From assembly GCF_965363235.1 (NCBI RefSeq), contig NC_134841.1, forward strand, positions 59,045,078 to 59,109,077: a DNA stretch of 64,000 bases, given 5' to 3'. Of the stretch, positions 22,680 to 34,019 are shown piece by piece. Position 1 is the first letter of the stretch, and each line of letters begins with the position of its first letter. The notes under the pieces are model-generated. The model saw only the letters and a program-made list of their open reading frames with translations. It made no database searches and had not been told where the DNA came from. Origin of the DNA: Mytilus galloprovincialis (Eukaryota > Mollusca > Bivalvia > Mytilida > Mytilidae). The position numbers and the translations under genes were made by a program.

Positions 22680-22705
22680 TAGACAATAGACAATAGACAG
22701 ACAAT
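22680..22705 (-). repeat. Heptamer tail of the - strand LINE
   Basis: About three and a half repeats of 'acaatag' (TATTGTC on the - strand), directly after the - strand LINE 3' region with its AATAAA at about 22711. Non-LTR elements of the CR1/L2 kind end in such short tandem tails. Confidence 0.6.
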
Positions 22706-22957
22706 ATTTTATTCGCACAAACACATTTACATTAAATGGTTATGGCATTCAAAATTAAGACAATAAACTGACAATAGTTAAATTGATTATAATTATATTA
22801 GAGTGACAGTGGTATTCACAGCGAAGAAGAAAAAGGCTATAAATATCAACAGTTAACACATTGTTAATGTTCATGAACAATTAAAAAAAGAACACAAACA
22901 AAAAATAGGTTGCATATCAAAAAAAGTTATACAGATGTTCTTAATAAAAGACAATCA

Positions 22958-23655
22958 TTAATATACTTTTTTATTAAGATTTTTATTAATATTTTGTATA
23001 TAGGTATCCCTTAATGATTTATAGCATGGACAGATTGAGAAGAAATGGTATTCATCCTCAATTTCTTGTCTGTTACAGGATAAGCAAATGCGTTTACCTC
23101 TTTCAATGTTGGTATAACGCCCTCTTTCAATTGCTAGGGAATGCGCACTTAGTTTAAATTTACTGAAAACTGATCGGTCGGTTTTGAATTTACATATATC
23201 AATATATGGGGGCCTTTTTCTAATTCTTTTAGTATGACAAAAGAAATTTAATTTTTCACATTTATTGATAGAACAATTCATAATTTGATAAGCCTGGTCA
23301 TAGATTCTTTGTTGGATACTATTTAGGTGATATTTTAAATTAAAAGTATTAAAAGTGAGATGACCAAAACCTAATTTATTTAACCAGTCTTTTACAATGT
23401 TAACCCATTTTCTTGTTTTCTCTACATTATTATATATTTTATGGACTAAAGTGTTAGGCGAGTTTACAATGTGGTTTAGAAATTTTATAGCTGAAAGGTG
23501 AATTTTAAAATACAAAGCGATTCTGTTTGTCTCAGTTAAACATGCTACATTTGTTGTTTTGCACTGTACTCCTAAAATTAATGGATCTCTTTGAAATTTA
23601 ATCAAAAGGTTAATTAAGGTTGGGGTTGATTTTGGGGATGATGGTCCCAACCGTT
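22958..23655 (-). pseudogene. LINE ORF2 C-terminal region (5' truncated)
   Basis: From about 23610 down to 22958 the - strand encodes a post-RT region: ILGVQCKTTNVACLTETNRI, then KWVNIVKDWLNKLGFG, then RSVFSKFKLSAHSLAIERGR, then a Cys/His cluster CLSCNRQEIEDEYHFFSIC, ending near KKVY with a stop. This layout (K-L-x-S-x-H-x-L-x-I-E-x-G-R-Y followed by C-x2-C ... H ... C) is the C-terminus of many invertebrate non-LTR retrotransposons. The reverse transcriptase and endonuclease are absent, so the copy is 5' truncated and dead. Upstream in-frame residues (KQTIFFSQNQK and similar) belong to the inserted MITE, not to the LINE. Confidence 0.8.
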
Positions 23656-23657
23656 TA

Positions 23658-23949
23658 GGCAGCAACCTTTTGATTTTCTGGGAGGGGGGGGGGCTATGGT
23701 TTTTTTTGGAAAAAAAAGTTTGTTTCCAGTTTTTGGAGAAAAAAATAATTTGTTTTTGATTCTGAGAAAAAAAAATTGTTTGTTTCACCCTCAGCTGCCA
23801 CTATATGTAATGCTAAAATTGAAAGAAAAAAATTGTTTTCGACTTGTCGCGAAAAAAATAGATTGTTTTTCGCCGCAGGCAAAAAAAAAAATTTGTCCAG
23901 AAAAAAAAACCATAGCCCCCCCCCCCCAGAAAATCAAATGGTTGCTGCC
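23658..23949. mobile_element. PIF/Harbinger-type MITE with TTA target duplication
   Basis: Termini GGCAGCAACC...GGTTGCTGCC extend into a ~50-bp TIR that includes 'gattttctggg', a G (or C) run and 'ctatggttttttt'. TTA flanks both sides (23655-23657, 23950-23952). Removing the element and one TTA joins 'cccaaccgtttaggaattat', matching an uninterrupted repeat at about 25290-25310. A 3-bp TWA duplication is typical of PIF/Harbinger. Confidence 0.85.
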
Positions 23950-23999
23950 TTAGGAATTATGGGCCCAAAACAAGCATTTTCTACTTTCAGGATCATAAC

Positions 24000-24360
24000 T
24001 TATAAAATTGAGAATGGAAATGGGGAATTTGCCAAAGAGACAACAACCCGACCATAGAAAAAAACAACAGCAGAAGGTCAACAACAGGTCTTCAATGTAG
24101 TGAGAAATTCCTGCACCCGATCGAGGCGTCCTTCAGCTGGCTCCTTAACAAATATATACTAGTTCAGTGATAATAAACGCCATACTAATTTCCAAATTGT
24201 ACACAAGAAACTAAAATTAAAATAACACAAGACTAACAAAGGCCGGAGGTAAGGCACAAAAATCGGGGGGGGGGGGGGGGGGGTTAAACATGTTTGTGAG
24301 ATCTCAACCCTCCCCCTATACCTCTAGCCAATGTAGAAAGTAAACGCATAACAATACGCA
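24000..24360 (+). repeat. Dispersed repeat fragments and poly-G run
   Basis: Contains 'agaatggaaatggggaat' and 'ggttaaacatgtttgtgag' shared with the 9885-10340 family, and a run of about 19 G at 24266. Confidence 0.6.
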
Positions 24361-24748
24361 CATTAAAATTCAGTTCAAGAGAAGTCCGAGTCTGATGTCA
24401 GAAGATGTAACCAAAGAAAATAAACGAAATGACAATAATACATAAATAACAACAGACTACTAGCAGTTAACTGACATGCCAGCTCCAGACTTCAATTAAA
24501 CTGACTGAAAGATTATGATTTCATCATATGAACATCAGGCACAATCCTTCCCGTTAGGGGTTTAGTATCATACCATCATAACATATATATGAGAAGAACA
24601 TAACCCATGTCATGCCAACAACTGGTTTTTGAATAAATGTGTTTAGTTCCGATGCAAAGACCCTATAAGTCAATCAATATTAACGCCATAATATGCAATC
24701 TTTAATGACCTGACAACAGTATCGCAACTATATCCCTTCTTAATAAGT

Positions 24749-25072
24749 CTAATGATTCAAAGGATTTGTTAGTTTTTGAGGTGAATACTGACACCTTTGT
24801 GCTTTATAAAGAATATTTCCATAAAAAATTGGATGTGAAATACCTGAACGTATAAGAAGTCTGCATGTTGAGCTATATTTACGAATGATGTCCTTATACC
24901 GATGATAAAATTTAGTAAATGTTTTGACTAGTTTGTGATATCGAAAACCCTGGTGTAATAATTTTTCAGTAATACATACATTTCTCTCGTTAAAATGTAA
25001 AACATATTTACATACACGAGCGAATAGTACAAGTTGAGATATATTTATATAAACACCGTAAGATGGTGACAA
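24749..25072 (-). pseudogene. Reverse-transcriptase C-terminal relic (second family)
   Basis: A 107-codon open stretch on the - strand: SPSYGVYINISQLVLFARVC, FNERNVCITEKLLHQGFRYH, KLVKTFTKFYHRYKDIIRKY, then ISHPIFYGNILYKAQRC. This is the C-terminal portion of an invertebrate reverse transcriptase, related in layout to the 6230-6499 relic but a different subfamily, and the same subfamily as 21221-21415. It has no catalytic region, so it is a fragment. Flanking DNA (24370-24748) matches the 21375-21590 flank in inverse orientation. Confidence 0.75.
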
Positions 25073-25119
25073 GTGAACGTCACCATCTAAAAATTGATTG
25101 TCTATAAGTATTATAAGTA

Positions 25120-25440
25120 TGGTGCCAGCAGTTTAGGAATTAAGGGCCAAAAAGGGGTTAAAAACAAGCATTTTTGTAGTTTCTGGACAATAACTTGTAT
25201 GTAAGAGTATGGATCTATCTTACATTGTACCACAAGGTTCCATATCACAAAAGGAAGGCTGGGATTGAGTTTGGGGTTATTGCCCCATTCATATAGGAAT
25301 TAGGAGTCAAAAAGGGTTAAAAACGAGCATATATCTAGTTTCCAGATAATAACTTGTGTTTAAGTGTATGGATCTCTATGAAATTGTACTACAAGGTTCC
25401 ATACTACAAAGGAAATGCAGGGATCAAGTTTTTGGTAATT
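25120..25440 (+). repeat. Dispersed repeat, two direct units
   Basis: 'aggaattaagggccaaaaag' followed by 'gggttaaaaacaagcattt' occurs at about 25134 and again (diverged) at about 25300, with 'acaaggttccata' in each. The same family is the target of the MITE at 23658. Confidence 0.7.
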
Positions 25441-25729
25441 GCGCCAAAAGGGGATTCAAAAAAGTTTTTGGGGGTTCCAATTTTTTTAAGGGGTTCAATT
25501 TTTTGTCAATAAAGTTTCAAGAAGAAATCTTTAATTAGACGGTATTGCGCAATAGATTTTTAAGATCTTGATTTTTTGTGTGTGTCAGAAACCTATGTTA
25601 TGTTTACCAAAAATTTGATAACAATCCAAATTCAGACAGTATCAGACTTGAATATTGTGTCCAAATTTGGACCAACTGTTCAGAGTTCAACCTCTGCAGT
25701 CGTATCAGGCTGCGCTCAGCGAAGCATTT

Positions 25730-26070
25730 TATTATAGTTTGTTCTTATGTTGTACTGTTACACCATTGTTCAAGGTTAGGGAGGGATTTGATCCCCCTAA
25801 CATGTTTATTTATCCTGCCACATTCTGTATCGTTGTATGCGCCTGTCCCAAGTCAGCAGCCTGTAATTCAGTGGTTGTCGTTTGTTGATGTGTTACATAT
25901 TTGTTTTCCCTTCATTTTTTTTGTAAATAGATTAGGCCATTTACTTTGTATTCTCGTCTGAATTGTATTACATCTGTCATTCTGGGGCCTGTTATAGCTG
26001 TCTATGTGATATGGGCTTTGCTCGTTATTGAAGGCCGTACAGTGACCTATAGCCCAACTGGGCAAGTCAA
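25730..26070 (-). repeat. Abundant dispersed repeat, inverted copy of 9885-10340
   Basis: On the - strand this shows the landmark order of the 9885-10340 repeat: 'caatgagcaaagccca'-like text, then 'ggcgcatacaacg' in place of its tail, and 'ccctaaccttgaacaatgg'. No coding function. Confidence 0.7.
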
Positions 26071-26879
26071 AGTGAACAGCAGTTCTTAAGCAGTTTATTA
26101 GCATTCAGAGTTCTTCCTTGATAGCTGTTCATTAGCATTCACAGTTTACAAATTTCAAGGCAATGATTAATTTGCATATAGGCATTCAAATTGCATTCCA
26201 TAGCTGTTTCTTTGCAGTTTATTTAGCCTTCACAGTTATTTAGCAGTTATTGTTGACGAAAAATATAAATGAGATATCCAGAAACTGATGTCATCTTTGA
26301 ATATTCATGAGAACTGCTATGCTCACAAACATTGCTAAACTTTTCAGAAGTACATAGGGATGGATGGATATGTGCATCTGCCATCACTATATACTGCTCT
26401 TTATAGCAGGGGTATTAACATAGGTTTTGTCAAATTAATTTTATTTATGAGTCTATTCACACAAATAAAATATAAACAAGTCTAAATTGAAAACAAATTT
26501 CAAACATGATTGCGTTGGATAAAAACCACAATTTTTATACGACTTTATGTGTGCATGTAAAACAAATTTCTTGGCAGAGGGGTCTCAATACAGCACAAAC
26601 AGCATTTTCCAAAAGACCAAAAAAGTGAAAAAGTATATTTTAACAAAATGCATTTGACTAGCAGGTTGAACAAGGCATGTTCTTAAACCCCCACTGACAT
26701 TTGCAATTGCCAAATAAACAGCTCGATCACTAGACGTAATAAAATGGACCTTAATTAACAGAAAACAATAAACAAAAGATGGTATACATATACGCACATC
26801 TGGCGTATTAAATTATAAGCCTGCAGGTACCTTTGATACCTATATATATATATATAACCTTAACTTCTTACCCTCAAAT
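26071..26879. other. No gene recognised; short degenerate internal repeats
   Basis: 26090-26250 holds irregular 'cattcacagttt' and 'agcattcagag' motifs spaced 40-60 bp. The rest is AT-rich, ending in a (TA)n microsatellite near 26842-26858. Confidence 0.45.
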
Positions 26880-26884
26880 ATATA

Positions 26885-27015
26885 TAAAGACTGACTATGT
26901 GGTATGGGCTTTGCTCATTGTTGAAGGCCGTACAGTGGCCTATAGTTGTTAATTTTTTGGTCTCTTGTGGAGAGTTGTCCCATTGACAATCATACCACAT
27001 CTTCTTTTTTATATT
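26885..27015 (-). repeat. Abundant dispersed repeat, short inverted copy
   Basis: Carries 'atgggctttgctcattgttg' and 'gacaatcataccacatcttc', the two ends of the 9885-10340 family's 5' part. Confidence 0.75.
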
Positions 27016-27059
27016 AACACAAGAGTGCACACACAGAAATGTCTCACCTTCTTTACTAA

Positions 27060-28160
27060 TCATTGATATTATGTTGATACTCCTAAATCTAAAGCTTTAT
27101 TAGGACTGTCACATAGACTTAACATGAACCATGAAAATGAGGTCAAGGTCAGTTGAACCACATGTCAGGCAGACATGTACAGCTAACAATGCTTCCATAC
27201 AACAAATATAGTTGACCTATTGCTTATAGTTTAAGAAAATAGACCAAAACACAAAAACTTAACACTGAGCAATGAACCTTGAAAACCAGGTCAAGGTCAA
27301 ATAAAACCTGCAAAACTGACATATAGATCATAAAATATTTCCATACACAAAATATAGTTGACCTATGACATATAGTATTAGATAAAAAGACCAAAACTCG
27401 AAAACTTAACTTTGACCACTGAACCATGAAAATGAGGTCAAGGTCAGAAGACATCTGCCTGCTAGACATCTACACCTTACAATCATTCCATACAACAAAT
27501 ATAGTAAACCTATTGCATAAAGTACGAGAAAAACGGACCAAAACACAAAAACTTAACTATAACCACTGAACCATGAAAATGAGGTCAAGGTCAGATGACA
27601 CCTGCCAGCTAGAAATGTACACCTTACAATCATTCCATACAATAAATATAGTAGACCTATTGCATAAAGTATGAGAAAAACAGACCAAAACACAAAAACT
27701 TAACAATAACCACTGAACCATGAAAATGAGGTCAAGGTCAGATGACACCTGCCAGTTGGACATGTACACCTTACAGTCCTTCCATACACCAAATATACTA
27801 GCCCTATTGCTTGTAGTATCTGAGATATGGACTTGACCACCAAAACTTAACCTTGTTCACTGATCCATAAAATGAGGTCGAGGTCAAGTGAAAACTGTCT
27901 GACAGACATGAGGACCTTTCAAGGTACGCACATATCAAATATAGTTATCCTATTACTTATAAGAGAGAATTCAACATTAAAAAAAATCTGAACTTTTTTT
28001 TCAAGTGGTCACTGAACCATGAAAATGAGGTCAAGGACATTGGACATATGACTGACGGAAACTTCGTAACATGAGGCATCTATAAACAAAGTATGAAGCA
28101 TCCAGGTATTCCACCTTCTAAAATATAAAGCTTTTAAGAAGTTAGCTAACACCGCCACCG
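27060..28160 (+). repeat. 147-bp tandem array, ~7 units
   Basis: The 'aggtcaaggtca' motif starts at 27141, 27289, 27436, 27583, 27730, 27876 and 28029: spacings 148, 147, 147, 147, 146 and 153. Units also share 'tgaaccatgaaaatgagg' and 'ccaaaacacaaaaacttaac'. Several short - strand reading frames (for example SSDLDLIFMVQW) recur once per unit and are repeat artefacts. Related degenerate units lie at 17200-17870. Confidence 0.9.
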
Positions 28161-28249
28161 CCAGATCACTATCCCTATGTCGAGCTTTCTGCAACAAAAG
28201 TTGCAGGCTCGACAAAAACAAATGTTTGAATTGTTTTACATTTGTCATT

Positions 28250-28395
28250 TCAAGGCCTTTAATAGCTGACTTTAGGTTTTACTCATTATTGAAGGCTGTA
28301 CCGTGACCCTATGATTGCTAATTTCAGTGTCATTTGGTCTCTTGTGGAGAGTTTGAGTCTAAATGGCAATCATACCACCTCTTATTTTTATCAAC
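28250..28395 (-). repeat. Abundant dispersed repeat, short inverted copy
   Basis: Same landmarks as at 26885-27015, immediately after the 147-bp array, in the same arrangement. Confidence 0.7.
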
Positions 28396-28752
28396 AACTC
28401 AGACAGCTTGAAGGACATAGGATCTTAATATTAGTCTTCTTTCCACTAAATACATTTAACCTTTAACGCCTCAAAGAAAAACACAACACAAACTTATGTT
28501 TGTTGACTAGCTCGAGTACTGCATATTGTGAGCTGCCGATTTAATAAGACAAATTATCAATATAAACACATTATACAATATGAATTCAAATTATAACTTG
28601 TACCGGTACTAGAAAAATAATCTGATGTGAACCTTTTACAAACTATATTTGTCAATGCGAGCGAAACTCTAGTGTTGGACCTCACTTAGGGAAATGAGAA
28701 AAAGAAAACATAATTTTGTTTGTAAATGTGTAAGTAAAAAAGAAATCTTATC

Positions 28753-28807
28753 ATTAGGACAAGGATTTGTATAGTAAGATGCTACTATACAAATCCTTGA
28801 TTAGGAC
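28753..28807. repeat. Micro-palindromic insertion with 8-bp direct repeats
   Basis: A 39-bp segment (28761-28799) made of a 16-bp perfect stem, a 6-nt loop (agatgc) and the complement, flanked on both sides by ATTAGGAC (28753-28760 and 28800-28807). The direct repeats look like a target-site duplication. Confidence 0.85.
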
Positions 28808-28809
28808 TA

Positions 28810-30480
28810 CAGCTATAAAATATTTGGTACAAAAGTCAAAATATGATTACGTTTATATAGACATTGCACCTACATAAAAATTAATTTTAATATCCAAATG
28901 CAAAATTATGCAAATCTTTGTTCTTTAAAAAAATACAATATTTAAAGTTCAGGCTAGAACTAAATACATTAAGATGTCACTTAACAATCCCAATTTTTTG
29001 GTGCTAAAATTCCTACGCCTACATGTACATGTATTACACATACGCAAGAAGATAATCAATTCCTGTTATACTTTTATGCCTAGGGAATTATTACATACAA
29101 TATACATAAATACAACTCAAAAGCATAAACATATACACATAAAGAAATTCATTATTATGATAATTAATTTTGGCCAACTAAATTAGACTCAACTCAAATA
29201 TGCATTTTGCAGTGCAGACAGACTGGAAACCAGCATTTAATCAAAGGAGAAGGCTCACGAAGGCTTAAATTGGCCCTGAATTTGTTTGTTAAATCGGGCC
29301 AAAATATTACAAATTTCACATAGAAATACTTGTGATAATACTATCCAGACAAAAATATTTTGTCAAGCACTTTTCTTTACAATTTATGGACCTATGACCC
29401 CTTAAATAAACATAATTTTGGTACTTTTTTCTATAATTTTTAATTGTTTTTGGCATAATTAACCTTGGCTGCCATCTACGATCCAAAAAGTTTTTATATT
29501 GATGAAATCTATATCAAAATTGGAATCTTTTGGTTACAACACATTTTGAATCATAGGTGGCGGCCAAAGTGTTTTTAAAGTTTTTAGGTCTGAAAAATGC
29601 ACAAACTCATCATATTTTGACAAAATCTCCAAAATGGGCTTACTTTGGAGAATATTATGTTCTCTTATGAAAAAAAACTGATATATTTAGCATTTAGACT
29701 TTTGAAATAGACCCATTTACGAACCAAATTGAGACCTTTGTGGTGTTTTATGATAAAGTTGATATTTTAGGCCATTTTGTGCCATAAGTGAACCTTGTTC
29801 TTTGTAATGCAATACAATACAATAATCTCATATACATATGCAAACATCATATAACACAGTAATAGTATATATATACTAGTTAGTAGTTTACACACAGCTT
29901 GGTGAACAAACAAAATATACTTCCAGCAACAATAGTAATAAATTTATTAACATTCAAGAATATTCCAAATGTTAAATATCATATTTTGAATACCCGTCAT
30001 AAACAGACACTCGCCGCCCAGGAAAAACCAAATAGTTTGGAAACCTGCGTCACGGAGCAATGCAAGAACCGTCTCTGGGTAATGATGCCGTACTCCATCA
30101 TGATTATAATTATACAAAAAGAAAAATTTTTATACATAAAAGGAAGTTTTAACTGTACGATGTGTACGGCTAGAATGACCACCTAGACAATTTTTTCACA
30201 AACCAGTGAAAAACAAATTAGCATAACAAAACATTAGGTCACCTGACAGATCAAATCATACATCATTGACACATACAAAATATGATAGAAACTTTAAGAC
30301 AGTATTTTTTCGCTATACTGCGAAACGCTGAAAAGTATATAATTACTTGTAAACTGTATTTAAAACGAGATTAAATGAATATTACTAGTGGAAAAATGTT
30401 GGAAACCTGCTTTGAAACTAATTGCTTGGAAGAACTGTTAGGAGGTATACTTTGGACAATATAAAAAAAACTTTGGACAA
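28810..30480. other. Intergenic; no convincing gene
   Basis: Mostly AT-rich. A less AT-rich island at about 30000-30095 stays open for 25-30 codons on both strands but has no clear splice pair. 29440-29620 is a dispersed repeat shared with 12260-12385. Confidence 0.4.
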
Positions 30481-30489
30481 TATAAAAAA

Positions 30490-30660
30490 AATAGAGGCTC
30501 TAAAGAGCCTGTGTCGCTCACCTTGGTATATGTGAATATCAAACAAAGGACGCAGATAGATTCATGACAAAATTGTGTTTTGGTGATGGTGATGTGTTTG
30601 TACATCTTACTTTACTGAACATTCTTGCTGCTTACAATTATCCTTTTAGAAAAGGTTAGC
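30490..30660 (+). repeat. 'gaggctct..agagcctgtgtcgctcac' repeat, 5' fragment
   Basis: Begins 'tagaggctctaaagagcctg' (a short palindrome) and continues 'tgtcgctcaccttggtata'. It matches the first 170 bp of the long copy at 58917. Confidence 0.8.
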
Positions 30661-31506
30661 TAAAAAGGAGAAAATCAAAACAAAATACACGATCATGTTG
30701 AAATATATAATTTAGAGTATATAAGAAACTTGACACCCTGGGTAGCGCTATATAGAAAGTGAAGGTTTTCAAAATATTTTCAACCATAATTCTTTGAAAC
30801 ACAAGCAAAATTTAATTATAATACATCATGCTACAAAATACCTAAATAACTAATCTGCTTCTGCTATATTAAAAAATATCAAAATGCAACTACATTTTTT
30901 TACCACTGTAGTATATCATCTTACAATTAATTTAGGAAGAAAAGGATTAAATTACACCAAGGATAAGGTCACTTAGGTATTATTAGGAAAATATTAGTTG
31001 TACAAAATACATTGCAGGATTATTGATTCATTCTTATTTGCTGCATTGCAGCACTCAGTCTGGTTGTTGGAAAAAAGCTAGAAAATGACAGTTTCAGGCT
31101 GGGCAAGCACATTTTGTGTGGCACATGTCACATAAGCAAATAAATAATTTTGATACAATACAAACAAAGCTATACATTTAAAAGGGTTTCAATGCATCAA
31201 CAAAACTTACTTCTACACATTGTGTTTGTTATAACAAATGAATTATATAGTTTGTGGAACCCTAATCTCTTTATTTCCTTGGCCTCATAGTGGTTGAAAT
31301 TAAGTTTCACAAAAAAAACCAACTATTTTCAACATAATTAGGATGCTACTGGCTAAGTTTTAATAGTATTTCACTTTCTGGCACATAAGCATCAACTAAA
31401 AACACTTTTCATCTTAAGGGATCAAAACTTTAATTTGGCATTAAAATTAGAAAGATCATATCATGGGGAGCATGTGTACTAAATTTCAAATTGAATGGAC
31501 TTCGAA

Positions 31507-31590
31507 TGAATGAATGAATTTTATTTCTCATAAACTACAAATTACATAGTTACAGACAATATATAAACAATTACATTAAATATTGAAGCA
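31507..31590 (-). mobile_element. LINE 3' tail with (ATTC)n, - orientation
   Basis: On the - strand an AATAAA is followed by ATTC repeats (seen on + as 'gaatgaatgaatgaatt'). It interrupts a repeat: the flanking 'aattgaatggacttc' and 'cttcaactacatcaaaaac' are contiguous in the related copy at 34140. This is an inserted, heavily 5'-truncated non-LTR element. Confidence 0.65.
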
Positions 31591-31669
31591 CTTCAACTAC
31601 ATCAAAAACTACCTTGACCAAAAACTTAACCTGAACTTTGCACTTTCATTTTCTATACTCAGTGGCCGG

Positions 31670-33060
31670 TGAAATTGGAGTCAAAACTTTAATTTGGAGT
31701 TAAAATTTGAAAGATTATATCATTTGGGACCAGGGGTTTTAAGTTTCAAGTTGATTGGACTTCAACTACACCAAAAACTACCTTGACCAAAAACTTAAAC
31801 CTAAAGTGGGACAGACGGATGAACAGACAAATGGGCTAACAGACAATATACTTAACTTTTTTGTTTTAAAAGATAAACACAAGCGGAGTTTGGGGACAAA
31901 AAAAACTGGAATATCATCTCTACATATTAAGAGTATTTAAATTTGCGAATGGACAATTCCTTTGAAATGATTCATTTTCATGTTTTCATTATTTTAGTAA
32001 AACAAAAACATCATTTTGGATGTTTAAATTATCTAATTTAGAATATATCATTGGTGATTTCTTCAAACAGGCACAAATGATCTATAGACCGGATTTTAGT
32101 AAAAGAAAAAACACATCATTTTTGGCTGTATATTTATCTTATTTAAAAATTTTCCATTGGTGTTTTCTTCAAATTGGCACAAATAATCTTGATACATTTT
32201 CAAGCCTAATGTCATTTTTAAAAAGAGGGGTTCATGAACTCATTTTCAAGTTAAATCAGTCTGAATGATAAAAATCAGTCAAAGAAGGAATCTTTTCTTA
32301 ATATGTAACTATTTGAAATGGCGAAAAGTAACATTGGACATTAGCAACATCATTACCTCCCCTGTTACTGTATCATATGGCCTTGACAGCAAAACATATC
32401 AGCCTCCCTATAGATTTTGAGGAACCTTGGCTGTCAAAAAGTTACAGTAAGTTAAGTTATCATTTAAAGGTGCATAAACTAAAATTATGCACCTTTGACT
32501 TAAAAAAAATTGGCCCTTATTTATAACAATACTTAAAGATATGCTGTAGTAATTTAAAAAGATCTACATGTTTCTGTTTCTAGTGCATCTTCATCAGGAT
32601 AAAAACCACAGGCCAGTACAAAATGGTGAAGTGATAGTTTGCACGTCACAATGTCAACAAGGGGAGTAATTATAAATAGAAAAGGAGAGTTGGTATGAAA
32701 TCAAACTTTAATAAAAAGAATGTTCAATAAAATTTGTTGAATAATGATCAAATTTTGCAGAGGTACATGCTTCCAATTGGCTTCCCTCAGAGTTACATGC
32801 TTCTAATTGGGACCGCTCTGCCAGGGGTACTACTTCTAATTAGTTTTTGCAGACAGAGGTATATATGTACTGCTTCCAATCAGCTTCACAACAAGACAGA
32901 GGGCGTGCTCCCAATTAGCTTCACTAAGAGGTACGTACTTCCAATTGGCTTCGCTCAGACAACCATACTACTTCCTGTGATGTAATGGTATGGATTTGCA
33001 AGTCTATACTACTTCTATTGTTGAAATGGTACATAATTGCAATTAATTGTCGTCCAAATT
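31670..33060 (+). repeat. Segmental duplication, block A1+B1
   Basis: Block A1 (31675-32270) is repeated at 38940-39535. Block B1 (32270-33060) is repeated at 35010-35820 and 39535-40350, and partly at 38545-38940. Copies differ by only scattered substitutions and small indels. Block B contains degenerate short repeats of 'tgcttccaattggcttcgct' type; the 81-codon frame that appears in three copies (RYMLPIGF, RYVLPIGF) is made of these and is unlikely to be a protein. Confidence 0.9.
32466..32496. repeat. Conserved 12-bp hairpin inside block B
   Basis: AAAGGTGCATAA pairs with TTATGCACCTTT across a 7-nt loop. It is unchanged in the other block B copies near 35195, 38690 and 39733. Confidence 0.85.
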
Positions 33061-34010
33061 TGCAGAACATATTTCATTCAACATTCTTGATCCAGTTTAC
33101 TATCTATTTTTTTGTAGATTTTGCATTTACAAAAATTATAGACCGTTGGACAAAGTGAAAACTGTAGGGCTCCCACATCCTCACAAGGGAGTCCTTATGA
33201 TGTCCCTTTTGAGATATTGAATTTTTAATGAATTCTGTTTCTATAAAAGTAGAAGAGTATTTTATATCAAAACGATAACTGAAATAGCAAATCTTTTCGA
33301 TTTGTTTGTAATTACACCACTTTTAATTGGCAGAGAAAACTAGTGTATCTTTTTGGTTGGGATTCAATAGTGTAAAGAAAAGAAGTTCAAGCCTCAAAAG
33401 CCAATTTTCAGGAAATCCATTTTTTGATACATGACGGGAAGACTTAAAATAAAAATCCTCTTTTTGTCAAGTAAACAAATACCAATTTCTAGTATGCAGC
33501 TATAAACATTGGAAAACTTTGAATTCATTCTAAAATTATTAATCCTTTCACTGCTAGTACACTTTTTTTCTTTTTCTTTTTCCAGATTTTCTTATCTAAA
33601 GCTTACTAGGGAGTTGTTTAGAAAAATAAAAAAATGTGTAATTTATCATGTCAAATCTACAATTTGAATTTAAACTAAAAATTATCACAACTTTTTTCTT
33701 CATTTATTAAAATCAAATTTTTAAAGTATATATGAGGTTCATAATTCAAAACTGTTCAAAGAAATAATAAGGGTTTCCTGTTTCACTTAAACTACTTCAT
33801 AACAAAATAATTTCTAATAAAATCTATTTGGCGCAATTAGTAGTTATTCTATTTTCAAAGATATCATGATTTTTCAAGACCACAAATATTCATTAACTGA
33901 TATGCTTACAGAGTCTGTTCTCATGAATTCATTAACAAGAAATTAAGAACCAATGATTCTACCCTATTCTCTGGCAATTTAACTTAAAAAAAAAACCAAG
34001 AATGTGTTCA
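33061..34010. other. No feature recognised
   Basis: AT-rich sequence between duplicated blocks. No exon or array seen. Confidence 0.45.
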
Positions 34011-34019
34011 TTGTACACA

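Noticed and set aside
23696..24057. + strand ORFs rich in Lys and Phe
   Set aside because: They read through the A/T-run interior of the PIF/Harbinger-type MITE.
27224..28248. - strand ORFs with SSDLDLIFMVQW
   Set aside because: They recur once per 147-bp tandem unit and are repeat translations.
29997..30186. Less AT-rich island as an exon (YGIITQRRFLHCSV on the - strand)
   Set aside because: Both strands are open, the only donor-like site is weak (CAG|gtttcc), and no acceptor or homologous protein is recognised.
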